A stretch of 43,779 nucleotides of DNA from an uncultured Ruminococcus sp. Lineage in GTDB: Bacteria; Bacillota; Clostridia; Oscillospirales; Acutalibacteraceae. Below the pieces are notes generated by a model. It ran no database searches. It saw nothing but the letters and a program-made list of their open reading frames with translations, and was not told the origin of the DNA. A program made the translations under genes and the position numbers. Within the stretch, counting starts at the first letter, position 1; each line of letters opens with the position of its first letter. Below, in pieces: positions 42,043 to 43,779 of the stretch. Location of the stretch: positions 1 through 43,779 of the forward strand of contig CADBWP010000009.1 of NCBI GenBank assembly GCA_902798365.1, in the 5' to 3' direction.

Positions 42043-42074
42043 AAAATATTAACAATATCAAAGGAGGCGTTAAC

Positions 42075-42803
42075 GTGAGAAAAATGAAAAAAATGTTGGC
42101 TGTTGCTCTGGCGGCGATAATAGCCCTGAGTGTGGTGATTATCGCACCTGTTTCTGCCGGGGCGGCTGTAAACGAGAGCGAGGGGATATCTTCCGGTTAT
42201 CCCTCCAGGGTTTACCATGAATACATAACCCTAAAAGTCGGCGAAGGCAAGCGTCTTAATGCATACTATACTTATAAAAACTATTATACAGCTCCGAGCA
42301 TTCATATGAGTACAAACGGAGTGATTAAAGCGCAAAAGCTTTATGATGCCGTAAGCATTACAGCTATCAGTCCGGGTAGCGCCAGCGTTGACATAAGCGC
42401 AACAACGTACCTTCCCGGGGTGTATTCCGACGCCTATGCTACCGACCATGTTTACTATCACATAACGGTTGAAGCAGCTTCCGGCGGCTCCTCCGGCGGA
42501 GGCTCCTCGGGCGGCGGTTCGACCTCGTCGGCTCCCATACCCGGTGCACCGACAATCAATGTTGTTAACAGTTATGAGAGTATGAATGTTTATTGGAATA
42601 AAGTTGCAAATGCAGCAGAATACCGTGTTTATTACAAAAGTACAGACACAGACTGGAAAATTGCTTCGGCGGGATGCATTTCAGAGAGGTTTTCTTTTTT
42701 TACAACAGCGAATATCTTCCGGTTACCCCCGGTAAAAAATATGCCTTTCAGGTGCGTTCGCTCAGTTCGGACGGAAAGGACGGCGGAGCCTCGAATATTG
42801 TAA
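42075..42803 (+). CDS. secreted Ig-like/fibronectin III repeat protein, N-terminal part (frameshifted)
   Basis: GTG 42075 lies 7 nt after AAGGAGG. The signal peptide is MKKMLAVALAAIIALSVVIIAPVSAGA. A Big-like beta domain (about 40-132), a Gly/Ser linker (136-152) and the first half of a fibronectin III domain (PGAPTINVVNSYESMNVYWNKVANAAEYRVYYK) follow. The frame leaves the Fn3 pattern after the T7 run at 42695-42701 and stops at 42803. The next frame continues with YNSEYLPVTPGKKYAFQV, exactly the rest of an Fn3 domain. Confidence 0.85.
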   Translation: MRKMKKMLAVALAAIIALSVVIIAPVSAGAAVNESEGISSGYPSRVYHEYITLKVGEGKRLNAYYTYKNYYTAPSIHMSTNGVIKAQKLYDAVSITAISPGSASVDISATTYLPGVYSDAYATDHVYYHITVEAASGGSSGGGSSGGGSTSSAPIPGAPTINVVNSYESMNVYWNKVANAAEYRVYYKSTDTDWKIASAGCISERFSFFTTANIFRLPPVKNMPFRCVRSVRTERTAEPRIL

Positions 42804-43779
42804 ATATTGTATGTATAGAGCCTACGACAATAAACGGACTTACCTATAGGGGCGGCAACAATACTCTTACATGGGACAAAACCGACGGCGCGACGGGTTA
42901 CAAGATCGCTCGCAAAAAAACCGGACAAAGCAGCTACGACTATTTTACCACCTCCAACACATATTATGTCGATTACAATGTAACGCCCGGCGTGACCTAC
43001 ACATATCAGGTTCAGGGCACCAACAGCGGCTACTGCGGCAGCTGGTCTTCAAGCAGCTCGGTAAGCACGGTTGTTAAGCCGACCCTTACCGTGTCCAACA
43101 AATCTAACGGCATACGCGCAGAGTGGAACAAGATACCCGGTGCGGTAAAGTACCGCGTGTATTACAAGAGCGAGGTGCAGAGCGGCTGGTCTTATGCCGA
43201 AACCCTTAACGAATATTATCCTCTGCTCAACACCGTGAACAACAGAAAGTACGCGTTCCAGATTTTTGCGGTATATCCAAACGGCGGAGGCGTTTATTCC
43301 GACGTTAAAAACATCACGTTCAAGGTTCCATACGGAGACGTCAAGCCTACGCTGACGGTTTCCAATAAATCGAACGGAATCCGCGCGGAGTGGAACTACT
43401 TCCCGGGCGCGATCTATTACACCATCTATTACAGGGATTATAACAGCAATTCATGGTCGAGCGTTACCACCAAAAACACATATTATCCCTTCCTCAACGT
43501 TCAAAGGGGCAAGGCATACTGCTTCCAGGTGCAGCCCGTGTTCAGCCTGGGCAGAGGAGCTTATTCAGACGTTAAGACCATAATCTTTAACAATATCACC
43601 AACGAAAAGCCGATGGTAACGGTCAACAACCGCTGGAACGGCATTGCCGTGGCTTGGGACGCTGTTTCGGGCGCGACGGGCTACAGGGTGTATTACCGCA
43701 GAAGCAACGAAACCAACTGGAAAAGCGCCGATACTCAAAGCACAAGCTACGCCTTTTTGAACGTCAACAACTTTGAGGA
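42701..43779 (+). CDS. fibronectin III repeat protein, continuation (partial at window end)
   Basis: This is the downstream frame of the same gene; it has no start of its own and runs off the window. It completes Fn3 domain 1, then has domains 2 (TINGLTYRGGNNTLTWDKTDGATGYK), 3 and 4 (both opening KPTLTVSNKSNGIRAEWN) and the start of 5 (VNNRWNGIAVAWDAVSGATGYRVYYR). Such proteins bind surfaces or glycans outside the cell. An extra T in the run at 42695-42701 would join both parts. Confidence 0.8.

Overview
The window looks like a chromosomal segment of a gut-type anaerobic Clostridium relative (Bacillota, probably Oscillospirales/Ruminococcaceae; inferred, not proven). Reasons: strong AGGAGG-type ribosome sites, frequent GTG/TTG starts, sigma-A promoters, a Firmicutes set of surface-polymer genes (LCP, YfhO, LicD), an XkdP-XkdU-like phage baseplate and a fairly high GC content. 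No rRNA, tRNA or CRISPR array was seen.

Layout. 1-781 is intergenic and packed with short palindromic repeats. 782-5531 (minus) is an operon of a type-4 uracil-DNA glycosylase, an ABC ATPase and a long FtsX-type permease with a ~340-residue coiled coil. 5634-7546 holds a PduL-type phosphotransacylase, a ferritin-like small protein and a convergent MTA/SAH nucleosidase. 7813-9677 is a membrane-anchored nucleotide-sugar dehydratase/epimerase (CapD/PglF type) split by a frameshift. 9837-15092 is a membrane protein whose 5' end is overrun by a mobile repeat, then pyrC, an HMGL-like aldolase and pyrF. 15284-17534 is serC-serA behind a perfect consensus promoter. 17770-20004 is a secreted GH13 amylase.

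20005-20919 is gene-free and contains palindromes, a ~95-bp direct repeat, a 9-copy 11-mer array and a 10-copy pentamer array. 20920-30439 holds an LCP transferase, a YfbR-like nucleotidase, a YfhO membrane protein, an M20 dipeptidase, a polytopic membrane protein, a GT2 glycosyltransferase, a DUF1624 acyltransferase-like protein and a LicD protein. Together these suggest surface-polymer building and decoration.

31302-41970 is the most unusual part: a 10.7-kb, one-strand, almost gap-free phage-derived block. It encodes terminase, portal, protease, decoration protein, major capsid, head-tail connectors, a possible tube, LysM protein, hub, spike, gp25/XkdS, baseplate J and XkdU-like proteins. 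Every recognised gene is intact except possibly at its start codon, yet there is no room for a tail sheath or a tape measure, and no integrase, repressor, replication, holin or endolysin gene is visible. A divergent gene (30511-31137) with a HTH-like C-terminal domain and a 28-bp perfect palindrome sit at its upstream edge. This is the best candidate for a domesticated particle (gene-transfer-agent-like or otherwise). The window ends in a secreted fibronectin-III repeat protein interrupted at a T7 homopolymer.
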